Below are positions 25,326-34,605 of a DNA stretch of 64,000 bases, piece after piece. A program made the position numbers and the translations under genes. The notes beneath the pieces were generated by a model that saw only the letters and a program-made list of their open reading frames with translations, made no database searches and was not told the origin of the DNA. The stretch's first letter is position 1, and each line of letters opens with the position of its first letter. Origin of the DNA: Pirellulales bacterium (GTDB taxonomy: Bacteria; Planctomycetota; Planctomycetia; Pirellulales; JAEUIK01); contig JAIBBZ010000022.1 in assembly GCA_019694435.1 (NCBI GenBank), forward strand, positions 1 to 64,000. The letters are read 5' to 3'.

Positions 25326-27653
25326 TCAGTGTGCACCGGCCGCGGGCAGATCGACCCACGGTTCGTGGCGGCGGTAGGCCGCGAGGCGCTGTTCCATAGC
25401 ACCTAGCTGGGGGCTCACCTCGCTGCCTCGGAGCCGAGCCAGGGCCTCGCTGAGCGTCGCAATCGCGTCTTCCCAGCGGCCGAGTCTGGCATAAGCGGCG
25501 GCCAAGGTATCAAGATACTCGACCTGCTGCCGCCCCGTGGCGCGACATGCGGTTTCTGCCAGTTCGACGGCGCGCATCGGATTCTGCAAGGCCGGGTCGG
25601 CGTTCGTGGCATAGAGCCAGGCCAACTCGTTCGCTGCTGCCGGCCAGCCTGGACGCGCAACCATTGCGGTTTCGAGAAAGCGCGCGGCGGCGGCGCTTTG
25701 ACCGGAGTCGATCGACAACGACGCCAAAGGCAACAACGCGTCGGCATAGTTTGGCTCGAGCGTGACCGCGGCCTGGTACGCCTCGATGGCTTCGGCCATG
25801 CGGCCTTGCGACGCGGTGATCGACCCGAGATGGTGCCAGGCGATGGCGTTGTGACGGTCGAGCGACAATGCCTGCCTGCAACGACGCTCGGCTTCTGCTG
25901 GGCGTCCGGTCTTGTAGAGCACCCAGGCCAGATCGCACCAGGACGGCGCATGCTGTGGGTCGCTTTCGACGGCCGCCAGCAAGGCGTTTTCCGCGCCTGC
26001 CAGGTCGCCCCGTTCGAGCAGGACGTTGCCGCGGACGTAGTGTGCGGTCGCCAGCCGCGGTTTGAGCGCCAACGCCGCATCGGCTGCGGTCATGGCCTCG
26101 GTCGGACGCCCGGTAATCGCCAGGCTCATTGCCAGCAGCGCGTGGCTCTCTGCTAGCCAATTGGCCGTCTCGATCGACCGCCGGAAACAGTCGATGGCCT
26201 CTTGATGGCGACGCTCATGTGCCAGCGCCTCGCCTTTGACGGCCAGCGCGACCGCGTTGCGCGGATCGATCTCCAAGGCATGGTTCGCGAGCTTCAGCGT
26301 GTCGTGCCATACGGCGACCTGCTGTGTCGTTCGCCAGAACAACAGTCCCACCGCGATGGCGGCGATCGCCAGCCAGGCTCTGCGCACCGCGAGACCGCTG
26401 CGGGCAGCGATTTCGGCCAGGGCGAACGCCGTCAGCAGGGCCAGGCCGACGTGGGGCAGGTAGGTATAGCGGTCGGCCCGCGACTGGACTCCCGCTTGGA
26501 CAAGCCCCAGCGTCGGCAGCGCCGCCAGGAGAAACCACAGCCAGGCGACAATCACGTACGGACGCCGATTTGCCTGCCAACAAGCAAATGCCGTGATGCT
26601 TAGCAGCAGCAGCGTCGAAACAACGACGGCTGCCGGCGCTGGACTTTGGACAGGGTGCGGATAGCAAAAACTGAGCCCGGTGGGCCAAACGGTGCTTGCC
26701 AGATAGCGGCCCAGGGCAGCCAAGGCGTTTTCCACGCGCACTGACGCGGGCAGGTGTTCCAACGCGCTCACCGCGCCCGCGGCGCGCTGAGCGTGCAACG
26801 TCATCGACGCGCTCAACGCCGCCAGCACGAAAAGAGGCACCTTCTCCTGCAACAGCAGCAGGCCGTCGCGCATGCGCCGCCCCGCGGCCAGCCGCGCCAA
26901 GGGCCACACGTCGAGCAACAACAGGAGCACCGGCAGGACGACCAACGAAGGCTTGCAAAGAATCCCCAGCGCGTAGAGGGCGATCATCGCCAGCCATGCG
27001 GCCCACGATGTGGGCCGAGCGGCATAGGCGCGATAGGCCACGAGCGTGGCGAGGCCAAAGAACACGGCCAGCACGTCTTTGAGCTCCGCAGCCCAGGCCA
27101 CGGATTCGACGCGCAGCGGATGCACGGCGAACAGCAGCGCCGCTGCGGCCGCAGGCCAGGGGGGCGGACCAAGCAAGCGCAACAGCATATACAACAGCGC
27201 GGCGCTGGCCGCGTGTAGCACGGCGCTCGTCAGATGGTGCGCCGCGCTGGCGCTGGGCTCGCTCCCCCAGAGCGAGCAGTTCGTCATATGGGCCAGCCAA
27301 GTCAGCGGATGCCAGTTCGCCGCGTAGGTCGTCGTTAGCGCCCAGCGCACCCCCTCCCAAGTGAGCCCCTGCCGCACATGAGCGTTGTCCGTCAAATAGG
27401 TGCCGTCGTCGTAGCGCAGGAACTCGTTGTCGCGGACGTTCCAGAATGCAGCGATCGCGACGAGCGCCACGGCGGCAGCCACAACGAAATCCGCGGTCCG
27501 CAACCTCGGCAGAGCCGGGGGCGGCGCGGCGTCGGGCGGCTGGCGGTGCGGAGAGTCGACGCGTCGCGGTGCGGGCTTCAACAGCGTAACTGCGCTTTCC
27601 TGGATACCGGGCCGCCGGATGAGTGATGAGGTCCTTTCAGTATGGCGCCGCAC
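25326..27653 (-). CDS. TMTC/DUF1736-like membrane protein with TPRs
   Basis: A 775-residue protein with roughly eleven membrane helices followed by about eight TPRs. The first extracytoplasmic loop carries the family sequence FLRYDDGTYLTDN, and further on NWHPLTWLAHMTNCSLWG, both typical of the TPR-containing PMT/TMTC-like proteins common in planctomycetes. Later TPRs include RRHQEAIDCFRRSIETANW and GRMAEAIEAYQAAVTLEPN. TMTC proteins in eukaryotes are O-mannosyltransferases; function in bacteria is not established. The frame opens with GTG 27653, but a start nearer the first membrane helix is possible because the first 45 residues are low-complexity. It is upstream of, and probably co-transcribed with, paralogue C. 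Confidence 0.75.
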   Translation of the reverse strand: MRRHTERTSSLIRRPGIQESAVTLLKPAPRRVDSPHRQPPDAAPPPALPRLRTADFVVAAAVALVAIAAFWNVRDNEFLRYDDGTYLTDNAHVRQGLTWEGVRWALTTTYAANWHPLTWLAHMTNCSLWGSEPSASAAHHLTSAVLHAASAALLYMLLRLLGPPPWPAAAAALLFAVHPLRVESVAWAAELKDVLAVFFGLATLVAYRAYAARPTSWAAWLAMIALYALGILCKPSLVVLPVLLLLLDVWPLARLAAGRRMRDGLLLLQEKVPLFVLAALSASMTLHAQRAAGAVSALEHLPASVRVENALAALGRYLASTVWPTGLSFCYPHPVQSPAPAAVVVSTLLLLSITAFACWQANRRPYVIVAWLWFLLAALPTLGLVQAGVQSRADRYTYLPHVGLALLTAFALAEIAARSGLAVRRAWLAIAAIAVGLLFWRTTQQVAVWHDTLKLANHALEIDPRNAVALAVKGEALAHERRHQEAIDCFRRSIETANWLAESHALLAMSLAITGRPTEAMTAADAALALKPRLATAHYVRGNVLLERGDLAGAENALLAAVESDPQHAPSWCDLAWVLYKTGRPAEAERRCRQALSLDRHNAIAWHHLGSITASQGRMAEAIEAYQAAVTLEPNYADALLPLASLSIDSGQSAAAARFLETAMVARPGWPAAANELAWLYATNADPALQNPMRAVELAETACRATGRQQVEYLDTLAAAYARLGRWEDAIATLSEALARLRGSEVSPQLGAMEQRLAAYRRHEPWVDLPAAGAH

Positions 27654-27710
27654 CGCCCGAATGCGAAAGGCTTCCGTCTCGCTGGGGTGGCGCCGCGAGA
27701 ACCAACAATG

Positions 27711-27740
27711 AAAAAAGCCGGCCCCCTTGCGGGAGCCGGC
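27711..27740 (-). terminator. Rho-independent terminator of the PEP-CTERM gene
   Basis: On the minus strand a 10-base-pair stem (GCCGGCTCCC with GGGGGCCGGC, one G-T wobble) around a GCAA loop is followed by six Ts (27716-27711). It lies 47 bases beyond the PEP-CTERM stop codon. Confidence 0.85.
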
Positions 27741-27786
27741 TTGGACGAGCCATTCAATCGAACAATCGCTGGGTTACCGAGAAGTC

Positions 27787-29007
27787 CTAGGACTTCTTGT
27801 GGCGGCGCCAGACAAGCGGCACGAGGGCCACGAGCCCGACGCTCGCCAGGATCATGCTGCTCGGTTCCGGAACCAGGACGTCAGAGACGACCTGATCTTC
27901 AAAGCCGTAGCTGATGCCCGTCAAACCGAAGGTCGCATCAATGTTGGCATTGATCGTGCCCGAGATGTAACCATCGAGCGTGACGCTGCCCAGGATACCC
28001 AGGTTGACCGGCACCTTGAAGTCGATGCCGACCGGCTGGCTGAGCGACTGGTTGATGTCGAATTCCAACGGCGTGCTGCCGAGGATGTCGAGATTGCCTT
28101 GCATCGTCACGCGGATGTCGCGCGGCGTGCCGTCATAGACGCCCGGCTCCAGGTCGCGAAGCTTCATCTGGTTGAAGATCAACGCGAGCGTGTCGAGCGA
28201 CAGCGCCTCATTGAGCAGGTCCAGCGTACCCAGGTCTTGGGTCACCGTACCGAAGATACCCAGATCGACTTGGACGTTGCCGGTCGCGTTCACCGCGGCG
28301 TTCGCCGAACCGGTACCAGCCGAGGTGACGGCGCCCAACAAACCAAGCGGGTTGTAGGTCGTCTCGATGCTGCCTTCGGGCTCACCACCGTAGAGCGGCG
28401 GCGTCGTGACGGTGCCGTTCGTGGTCACCAGCGCGCCACCGACCTGATGGTACAGCACGTCCGACAACAGGCCATGCGCGGTCAGGTCAGCCAAAACCGG
28501 GATATCGATCGTGGTGATGCCGAGGATGTTCAAGCTGGCCGAACCCGACACCTGGATCTGGTTCGTGTTGAAGCCGACGCCACCGGGACCGACGAGCGAC
28601 AAGTCCATCTGAGGGATTTCGGCATCCTTCAGCGACTGCGCCGTATTCGGATACGCTCCGAAGAACGTCTCGAGGCTCTTTTCCAGATTGAGCGTCATCG
28701 TACCGGTCGGATCAACCGAGATATTGAGCGGATTCGGCACGGTCGTGATCGGAAGCGTCTGGTTCGGAATCGTCAGCGGGGCACTGATGCTGATCGGCGT
28801 GCCCAAGATCGATCCGGTTTGGATCTGCACGTTCAGGTTCGCACCGAGCGTCAGCGAACCACTGCCAGCCAGAGTGGCATTGAAATAGGTGTTTGCGCTG
28901 CCCGGATCAAAAGTCACCGCGTGATCGACGCGGGCGGCGTTCGCGCTGCTTACCAGCGCGACGAGGGCAAATGCGGATAGAAGTCCACGGAACACGTTCC
29001 GACTCAT
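27787..29007 (-). CDS. PEP-CTERM sorting-domain protein
   Basis: A 406-residue secreted protein. A signal peptide (GLLSAFALVALVSSANA) is followed by a long beta-rich domain with no catalytic motif I recognise. The C-terminus has the PEP-CTERM sorting signal: VPEPSSM, a membrane helix (ILASVGLVALVPLVW) and the basic tail RRHKKS. Exosortase-type systems cleave and anchor such proteins at the cell surface. The start at ATG 29007 has a strong AAGGAG 7 bases upstream; an ATG 30 bases further upstream is less likely. The gene has its own promoter and terminator. The body is rich in Thr, Asn, Gly and Leu and low in Cys, as in extracellular matrix or biofilm proteins. No exosortase gene is in the window. 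Confidence 0.85.
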   Translation of the reverse strand: MSRNVFRGLLSAFALVALVSSANAARVDHAVTFDPGSANTYFNATLAGSGSLTLGANLNVQIQTGSILGTPISISAPLTIPNQTLPITTVPNPLNISVDPTGTMTLNLEKSLETFFGAYPNTAQSLKDAEIPQMDLSLVGPGGVGFNTNQIQVSGSASLNILGITTIDIPVLADLTAHGLLSDVLYHQVGGALVTTNGTVTTPPLYGGEPEGSIETTYNPLGLLGAVTSAGTGSANAAVNATGNVQVDLGIFGTVTQDLGTLDLLNEALSLDTLALIFNQMKLRDLEPGVYDGTPRDIRVTMQGNLDILGSTPLEFDINQSLSQPVGIDFKVPVNLGILGSVTLDGYISGTINANIDATFGLTGISYGFEDQVVSDVLVPEPSSMILASVGLVALVPLVWRRHKKS

Positions 29008-29184
29008 TAGCGACTCCTTAGTTCGAAAGAGGCTCATCTGTGTTCTGGCCGTGGCGATCGTAAGGATTGCCGCGGCATCATCTGTTTCCATCGCCGGTCG
29101 TCCAACCGCGCTCGCATGGGCTGCACCCCAGCGTGTGTGCAGCTCAGGCGGGTTTTGCCACGGCCGACAAACAGGCAATGCGGA

Positions 29185-29205
29185 ACTGTGGAAATTTCCC
29201 ACAGT
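29185..29205. promoter_or_regulatory. Operator-like inverted repeat at the PEP-CTERM promoter
   Basis: ACTGTGG (29185-29191) and CCACAGT (29199-29205) form a perfect 7-base inverted repeat around a 7-base centre that contributes to GGAAATTTCC. It would cover about +4 to +24 of the predicted transcript, so it could be an operator or a 5' RNA hairpin. Confidence 0.45.
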
Positions 29206-29215
29206 CCGAGTGCCT

Positions 29216-29243
29216 AGTGTCGCAGAATCGTCGTGGGTGTCAA
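29216..29243 (-). promoter_or_regulatory. Promoter of the PEP-CTERM gene
   Basis: On the minus strand an exact TTGACA (29243-29238) is followed by a 16-base spacer and GACACT (29221-29216), which keeps the key A and T of a -10. The leader to ATG 29007 would be about 200 bases. Confidence 0.45.
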
Positions 29244-29510
29244 GAAAATAATCCAAATAATCCAAAAAAACCGGTTGATTAGGACCTGGGTCGCAAGTGC
29301 TTGATAAGGCTTGGGTTGCATATGGTAGCTGAAGCGAAAAAAAGCCTGAAATCGCGGCGATCTCTCGGCGGAACCAAACCACGTGCTGGCAAAAACCCGG
29401 CGCCGTCCGCTGCTCGGCAGCCACGACATCTGCTAAAAATCGCCCCACGGCGTTCTGGGGGGCCGTGGCCGCGGTCAAACACGATTCCAACACGCGAGGG
29501 ACAGGTACCG

Positions 29511-30815
29511 ATGGCTGGCCGTAACCCCTTAGTCGAACGGCTGTTTTCCGCGCTCGACTCCTTGAGGCTGATCGATCCGCATTCGCACATTGATCCCCAC
29601 AGGCCGAGTGCCAGCAATCTGGCAGACATCCTGGGATACCACTACTACACCGAGTTGGCCCACTCGGCTGGCATGCCGCGAGCCGAAATCGAGGATCCGC
29701 AACTGGGACCGAAAGAAAAGGTCGAGCGGCTTGTGCGGGGGCTCGGGCCGCTCGAAAACACGATTCAATCCAGTTGGCTGATCGAGATTCTGCAAACCTT
29801 TTTTGGTTTCCAAGACGAGCGGCTCACGCCCGACAACTGGGAAGCGATCTACGACGCCTCGCTGGCCTCGATGCAATCGCCGGGTTGGGCCAACCGGGTC
29901 CTCGAGCAAAGCGGCCTTGAGGCGGTGTTCCTGACCAACGACTTTGACGACCGGCTCGAGGGCTTCGATCCTCGGGTCTACATTCCGTGCTTGCGCACCG
30001 ACGAGCTCGTATTCCACCTGGCCCGGCCAACCGTTCGCCGCCGCCTGGCCGAGTCGACGGGCATCGAGGCGACCAATGCCCGCGAGCTACGCGCGGCGCT
30101 GGCCCAGCGCTTCGAGCACTTCAAGCGGCGGGGTGCCCGGGCTTGTGCGATTTCGCTGCCGCCCGATTTTGTCCCGGAACCGGTGAGCGACACGGCTGCG
30201 GACGCCACGATCGCCGCCGTTTTTGCCGCCGGCGAGGCGGCCGATGCCCACCGGCGGCGCGAGCTGGCCCAGTTTGTCTTTTGGACCCTGGCCGATCTCT
30301 GCGCGGAGTATCGCTTGTCGTTCGATCTGATGATCGGGGTCAACCGCGCGGTTTACCCGGGTGGCGTCTACCAGGGACAAGACCTGTTCGACAGTCGCGT
30401 ATCGCTGATCCAGTACGCGCGACTGCTCAACAGCTTTCCGCAAGTCACGTTTCCGATTTCCGTACTGGCCAGCGTGACCAACCAAGAGCTGGTTAGTTAC
30501 TGCTGGATCTTCCCGAACGTGGTGACCAGCGGGCACTGGTGGTATTCGAACATTCCCAGCATTATCGAGCATGACCTGGCCAGCCGGCTCGAGGCCGTGC
30601 CGCAAACCAAGCAGATTGGTTATTACAGCGATATGTACAAGCTCGAATTTGGGCTGCCGAAGTTCCGCATGTACAAGCGCGTGCTGGCCAAGGTGCTGGC
30701 CGAACGGTTCGTGATCGACCGCGGCTGGACCGAGCAACGGGCCGTCGAACTCGGTTCGACCGTGCTGCGCGGCAACGTCGAGCGCGTATTCTTCGGCGAG
30801 ACGACGGCTTCCTGA
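29511..30815 (+). CDS. Uronate isomerase-family protein (amidohydrolase fold)
   Basis: A 434-residue protein related to glucuronate/galacturonate isomerase, which interconverts uronates and their keto forms. N-terminal metal-binding His pair: LRLIDPHSHIDP. Other family segments are YYTELAHSAG, VFLTNDFDDRLEG, the middle block MIGVNRAVYPGG, VLASVTNQELVSYCWIFPNV, SGHWWYSNIPSIIE and YYSDMYKLEFGLP, with the Asp expected in the active site. Start ATG 29511 is used because GAGGGA precedes it and the upstream frame is unrelated. It is convergent with the carboxylase-like gene. Whether it acts on uronates or has drifted to another substrate cannot be told from sequence. Confidence 0.8.
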   Translation: MAGRNPLVERLFSALDSLRLIDPHSHIDPHRPSASNLADILGYHYYTELAHSAGMPRAEIEDPQLGPKEKVERLVRGLGPLENTIQSSWLIEILQTFFGFQDERLTPDNWEAIYDASLASMQSPGWANRVLEQSGLEAVFLTNDFDDRLEGFDPRVYIPCLRTDELVFHLARPTVRRRLAESTGIEATNARELRAALAQRFEHFKRRGARACAISLPPDFVPEPVSDTAADATIAAVFAAGEAADAHRRRELAQFVFWTLADLCAEYRLSFDLMIGVNRAVYPGGVYQGQDLFDSRVSLIQYARLLNSFPQVTFPISVLASVTNQELVSYCWIFPNVVTSGHWWYSNIPSIIEHDLASRLEAVPQTKQIGYYSDMYKLEFGLPKFRMYKRVLAKVLAERFVIDRGWTEQRAVELGSTVLRGNVERVFFGETTAS

Positions 30816-30835
30816 TGGCCTTGGGGGGCCGTCAG
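30812..30835. terminator. Hairpin between convergent genes, without T tract
   Basis: CTGATGGCC (30812-30820) pairs with GGCCGTCAG (30827-30835) over a 6-base loop, with one wobble pair. It includes the stop codon of the isomerase gene. No T run follows on either strand, so termination is uncertain. Confidence 0.35.
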
Positions 30836-30848
30836 TGCGGCGTTCCTT

Positions 30849-33323
30849 TCAGCGTGGCGCCCACTGCGTCCACAATCCGCGAATGGCTCCAGGCGCAGAG
30901 CGGTTGTCGGCCGGCGCAGCTTGCCCCGGCAGCGGCGCGGGCGGCTCGATCCAATCGTTATGCCGGAAGATATGCAACGGCGCCGCCGCGAGATCGACCT
31001 GCGGGTCGACCAGGGGCGCCATCGCTCGTGCGTTCAATTTGACCCAGCTTGTCACGTGGATCTGTGGCCGGCGGCCGTACTGCGCCTCCCAAATCGCCGC
31101 CACGCGTTGCACATAGCGGTGCAACGCCGGTGGATTGGTGCGCACGCAGACCGACTGCAGAGCGTGCAGGTCACGCGCCTGGTTCCAGAACAGCGCGGGG
31201 CGCCCGTGGAAATCGACCAGCGTGATCACCGGCGGCAAGGCGAGCATGTGCAGATCGGTCAGACGTTCGACGTCGATCAGGATGGCTTCGTAGCCCTGCC
31301 AGCGCTCGCGCGCCAAGGTAAACAGCACGTTGCCCTGTTTGGGAGGCGTCACGAGCATTCCGGCGTCGTAGATGGCCAGCCAGGGCGATCGCTCGTTGCG
31401 CGCGCCTTGCAGCGAAAAAGGAGCCAGCTTGGCCAGCAGCGACGCAAATGCCACGTCGTCTTGCTCGGCCTCGATTTGCAATTGCAGATGCCGTTGAATG
31501 TCTTGAACGATTTCTTCGTGCTCGGTGCTGCCTGATTCGAGTTTCTCCGCCCGCGCCACGAGTTGCTCGAGCACATTCAGATTCAGCAGCGCGCGGAGCG
31601 TCGCCTGGCGCGATGCGCCCGTTGCGGTGCCGGATTGCAGGCGCGATTTCAGCCCGGTCTTGTGAGTCCGCAACAAGGTCGCAAACGGGAAGGTCTCGGT
31701 GACCTGTGCCGTGCGGCCCGAGGTGCGCTGCCAATACTCCTGAACCTGGGCCGGCGTTGCGGTGCCGCGTGCGGCCGACGAGAGCGGGTTGTAAAGAATC
31801 CGCTCTCCCACGAGCGGCTCGTAGGTCAGGACAAATTCGGGCAGTTCTGCCCAAGGCACGTTGTCGGCATCGACGTCGCGATAGACCCGGGGCAATGGCG
31901 AGCTCGCTGGGCGCGGTAGCAGCAGCCGTGGGCCCGCGGGGCCAGGTTGCGGTTCGAGTCCGGGATCGACGATCTCCATGGCAAACGGTCCGCTGACCTT
32001 GTGCCGGAGCATCATGTGCCAGCTGGCGAGCGAACCTTCTTCGGTCCAGCAGACGTAGCCAGGAATCCAGAAATGCCGCAGCGGCACGATCGTCTGGTAG
32101 GCGAACCAAACGCCGATCAGCGCCAGCCCCAACCAACCCAGGCGGCGCGTCGCAGTCGTCGGAGCGGGGCTTGGCTCGAGCCGCCAGCCGGCGAGCGTGC
32201 CGAATCCCGGCAACACGATCGTGCCCGCCAACAGCCAGGGCCAGTCGGGATGCTTGATCCTCGGCCGCCGCAACCACCGGCCGACGCGAAGCGGCCAATC
32301 GGGGTCGAAGAATATGGTCGTCGCCAAGATCGCGAATACGGGAAACGCGCCAATGTTGAACAGGCAGAAATTCGTCCCATGAAAGCCCATCAGCAGCAGA
32401 AACGCGGCAATCCGCGTGCGGCGCCACACGAGGAAGAATCCAATCGACAAGTCGAGCGCCAGGCCGCCGATGGTCATCAACCAGCACACGCCCTCTTGGG
32501 CCAAGAAGGCACGAATCGACTGCATCGTGCCAAGCCCGAAGAATCGCTCGAGATAGTGCGCCGCGTTCGATTGGTGTAGCCAGGTCCGGGGCGGCTCGCC
32601 GCTCAGCCAATCCGGGTTCGTCTTGGCGATGCCGGCGTAGAAATACAGGATGAACATCTGTGCCCGGAGCAAGAACACGCACCAAAACGGAACCCACTGC
32701 TGCTCGAGGGGGCGTTTGCCGGTTGGGTCGCGCTCCAGCCAGGCACGCACGGAAAAACAGCGATCGGCCGGCATCCAACACAGCAAGAACAACAGCAGGC
32801 ACGCCAGGTAGAAGTGATTCAGGTAGACGCACAGCTCGATCAGGTTGACGTAAGCAAAACTGAAGAACAGGCAAACGACGGCCGGTCGATAGCTCCAGCC
32901 CAGCGCCACGAGCAGCGCCGCTAGCGTCATCCCGACGAACACCAGCGTCATCGCCGGTTCGGGCAGCGGCCTCACCCAGGCAAACCCTGGAAAGGCGATG
33001 TTCCAATGGACGTGTGGTCCGGTGTACAGGGCCTGAATCAAATTCATGCCGACCGGCGCCGCCGGCGACCAGCCGAGCCATTGGCCCAGGTGCTGAAAAG
33101 CAACCGCCCCGTTGGGCGCGAACGGAATGAAGCCCAGGTAGTACAGGCCCTCGTAGCACAACACGAGCCCGAAGCCGATGCGAAACACGGCGAGCGATGC
33201 GCCACTGACCGGCGCGGCCAGCGTTTCGCGCCATCGCGCAGGATGCCAGGCGCTGAACGCGGCGGGGGCAGCATCGGGTTGAAGCGAACGGCGTGCCTGC
33301 AACACGAGAAACCATCGCCACAC
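30849..33323 (-). CDS. Vitamin K-dependent gamma-carboxylase relative (HTTM domain)
   Basis: An 824-residue membrane protein. The first 400 residues hold the HTTM membrane domain: FRIGFGLVLCYEGLYYLG, YLNHFYLACLLLFLLCW, then YFYAGIAKTNPDW and the GFHGTNFCLFNIGAFPVF segment. The soluble C-terminal half matches the luminal part of the family. In human GGCX the catalytic base is the second Lys of the KK pair in this loop; here the aligned residue is kept (Lys 234 in AGIAKTNPDW), so a carboxylase-type reaction on reduced quinone is possible. Bacterial members have no known substrate. The frame opens at GTG 33323. It follows the aldolase on the same strand with an 88-base gap. Confidence 0.8.
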   Translation of the reverse strand: MWRWFLVLQARRSLQPDAAPAAFSAWHPARWRETLAAPVSGASLAVFRIGFGLVLCYEGLYYLGFIPFAPNGAVAFQHLGQWLGWSPAAPVGMNLIQALYTGPHVHWNIAFPGFAWVRPLPEPAMTLVFVGMTLAALLVALGWSYRPAVVCLFFSFAYVNLIELCVYLNHFYLACLLLFLLCWMPADRCFSVRAWLERDPTGKRPLEQQWVPFWCVFLLRAQMFILYFYAGIAKTNPDWLSGEPPRTWLHQSNAAHYLERFFGLGTMQSIRAFLAQEGVCWLMTIGGLALDLSIGFFLVWRRTRIAAFLLLMGFHGTNFCLFNIGAFPVFAILATTIFFDPDWPLRVGRWLRRPRIKHPDWPWLLAGTIVLPGFGTLAGWRLEPSPAPTTATRRLGWLGLALIGVWFAYQTIVPLRHFWIPGYVCWTEEGSLASWHMMLRHKVSGPFAMEIVDPGLEPQPGPAGPRLLLPRPASSPLPRVYRDVDADNVPWAELPEFVLTYEPLVGERILYNPLSSAARGTATPAQVQEYWQRTSGRTAQVTETFPFATLLRTHKTGLKSRLQSGTATGASRQATLRALLNLNVLEQLVARAEKLESGSTEHEEIVQDIQRHLQLQIEAEQDDVAFASLLAKLAPFSLQGARNERSPWLAIYDAGMLVTPPKQGNVLFTLARERWQGYEAILIDVERLTDLHMLALPPVITLVDFHGRPALFWNQARDLHALQSVCVRTNPPALHRYVQRVAAIWEAQYGRRPQIHVTSWVKLNARAMAPLVDPQVDLAAAPLHIFRHNDWIEPPAPLPGQAAPADNRSAPGAIRGLWTQWAPR

Positions 33324-33411
33324 GGGGACCCCGCCGGCGACAATCGCGCGGCGAGCGGATCAAGACTATAGCCTGAGACGATCGCCGGGAGCGGTCAAGC
33401 AATCGCCTCGT

Positions 33412-34188
33412 CTAGCGACTGAAGACGCGCTCGTAGAGCTTTTGCGTGGCCTCGATGCCGATGCGGAGGCTGAGCACGTCGCCCCCCATGATCAGCATCC
33501 GGCAGCCTTTTTCGATCGCCCGATCAGCGTAGGCCGGGTCGGCGGGGACGGTGCCCCAGTGCTTGCCATGCTTGATGCAGGCGGCCTGAACGCGGTCGAT
33601 CGCCTCCCAAACGCGCTCGTGGCCCAACTGGCCGATCAGGCCCATGGCCTGCGACAGGTCGTTCGGTCCGACGAACAGCAGATCCACGCCTTCACAGGCC
33701 GCGATGGCGTCGACTTCTTCCAAGGCGCCCAGCGTCTCGATCTGAATGGCGACCAGGTGCGCGCGGTTCGCCGAGGCGGCAAACTCGGCGGGTTTCATGT
33801 GGGTATACCGGGCGTCCCAACCGCCCGTATTGATGCCGCGCGAGCCGGCCGGGTGGAACTTGGACCAGGAGACGAATTCCCGCGCCTGCGCGGCCGATTC
33901 GATGCGCGCTGCCATCACGCCGCCGGCCCCGGCCTCGAGCGCCTGGGTCACCAGCGAATAGTCGATCGGCGCCATGCGTACAAAGGTGTCCATGCCGTTG
34001 GCCCGTGCGGCCACGCTGGCCAGGTTGATCTGCTCGTAGGTCAGGCCGCCGTGTTCCTGGTCGAGCCAGAAGCCGTCGTAGCGTCCGGCCAGGCCGAACA
34101 TGTCGATCACAATCGGGTGGATGATCCGAGCCATCGAGAACACGCGGATGACGCGGTCGGCGGCCAGCATTTCTTTGAAGGTGGGCAT
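33412..34188 (-). CDS. HpcH/HpaI aldolase-family protein
   Basis: A 258-residue class II aldolase relative that should cleave or form 4-hydroxy-2-oxo acids with a divalent metal. Motifs are FWLDQEHGGLTYEQ (catalytic His), RMAPIDYSLVTQALEAGA (substrate Arg), GSRGINTGGWDARYT, the metal-ligand Glu in VAIQIETLGALEEVD and the Asp in FVGPNDLSQAMG. The start is ATG 34188 (MPTFKEMLAADR), where family similarity begins; an upstream ATG at 34299 adds 37 unrelated residues. The neighbours do not reveal the sugar-acid pathway, but a uronate isomerase relative lies 3 kb away. Confidence 0.85.
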   Translation of the reverse strand: MPTFKEMLAADRVIRVFSMARIIHPIVIDMFGLAGRYDGFWLDQEHGGLTYEQINLASVAARANGMDTFVRMAPIDYSLVTQALEAGAGGVMAARIESAAQAREFVSWSKFHPAGSRGINTGGWDARYTHMKPAEFAASANRAHLVAIQIETLGALEEVDAIAACEGVDLLFVGPNDLSQAMGLIGQLGHERVWEAIDRVQAACIKHGKHWGTVPADPAYADRAIEKGCRMLIMGGDVLSLRIGIEATQKLYERVFSR

Positions 34189-34605
34189 GACGGCAGGTCT
34201 CGAGCGGATGTCGTGCGTTTGCGTTTGAACAAGTGTCCAGTGACCGCGGACCGACCACTGGGTGCCGCGAAGCATGACGTGGCCCGAACCAGGGGTCAAG
34301 TTGCCCAGAATGCCAACGGTTCGGCCACACCAAGTCGAATCTGGGAAGGGGTTTGAGATTTTTTAGGATTATGCGCGAACCGGCCGGTCGATTTGATGTC
34401 TATGGATGCAACCGCCCCTGTTCAAGCAGGTTGGCCGGCCGCCCCGGAAGTGGGGACGGATAATTCCCGGTTGACGGCTTGGTAAAGTGGTGGCAGCCTA
34501 GACCGCGACGCGCACGTTTCGTCCTGGTGTTTCCAGGCACGGCGGGCGTGTCGCAAACCGTTCTTTTTTTCTCTCCAGACGCGCTCGATGCGCAAGGGGA
34601 AAGTC
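34189..34605. other. 417-base intergenic region between divergent genes
   Basis: Contains an AT-richer patch around 34350-34370 (GATTTTTTAGGATTATG) and several TTGAC-like words, but no complete promoter that I trust and no gene. Confidence 0.3.

Larger units (their letters stand above)
29008..29510. other. 503-base divergent intergenic region
   Basis: This holds the promoter and palindrome described separately, an AT-rich patch with two AATAATCC-type direct repeats (about 29247-29264), and no convincing gene. A frame continuing upstream of 29511 (from 29301) is probably untranslated because it has no family similarity and is basic throughout. Confidence 0.5.
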
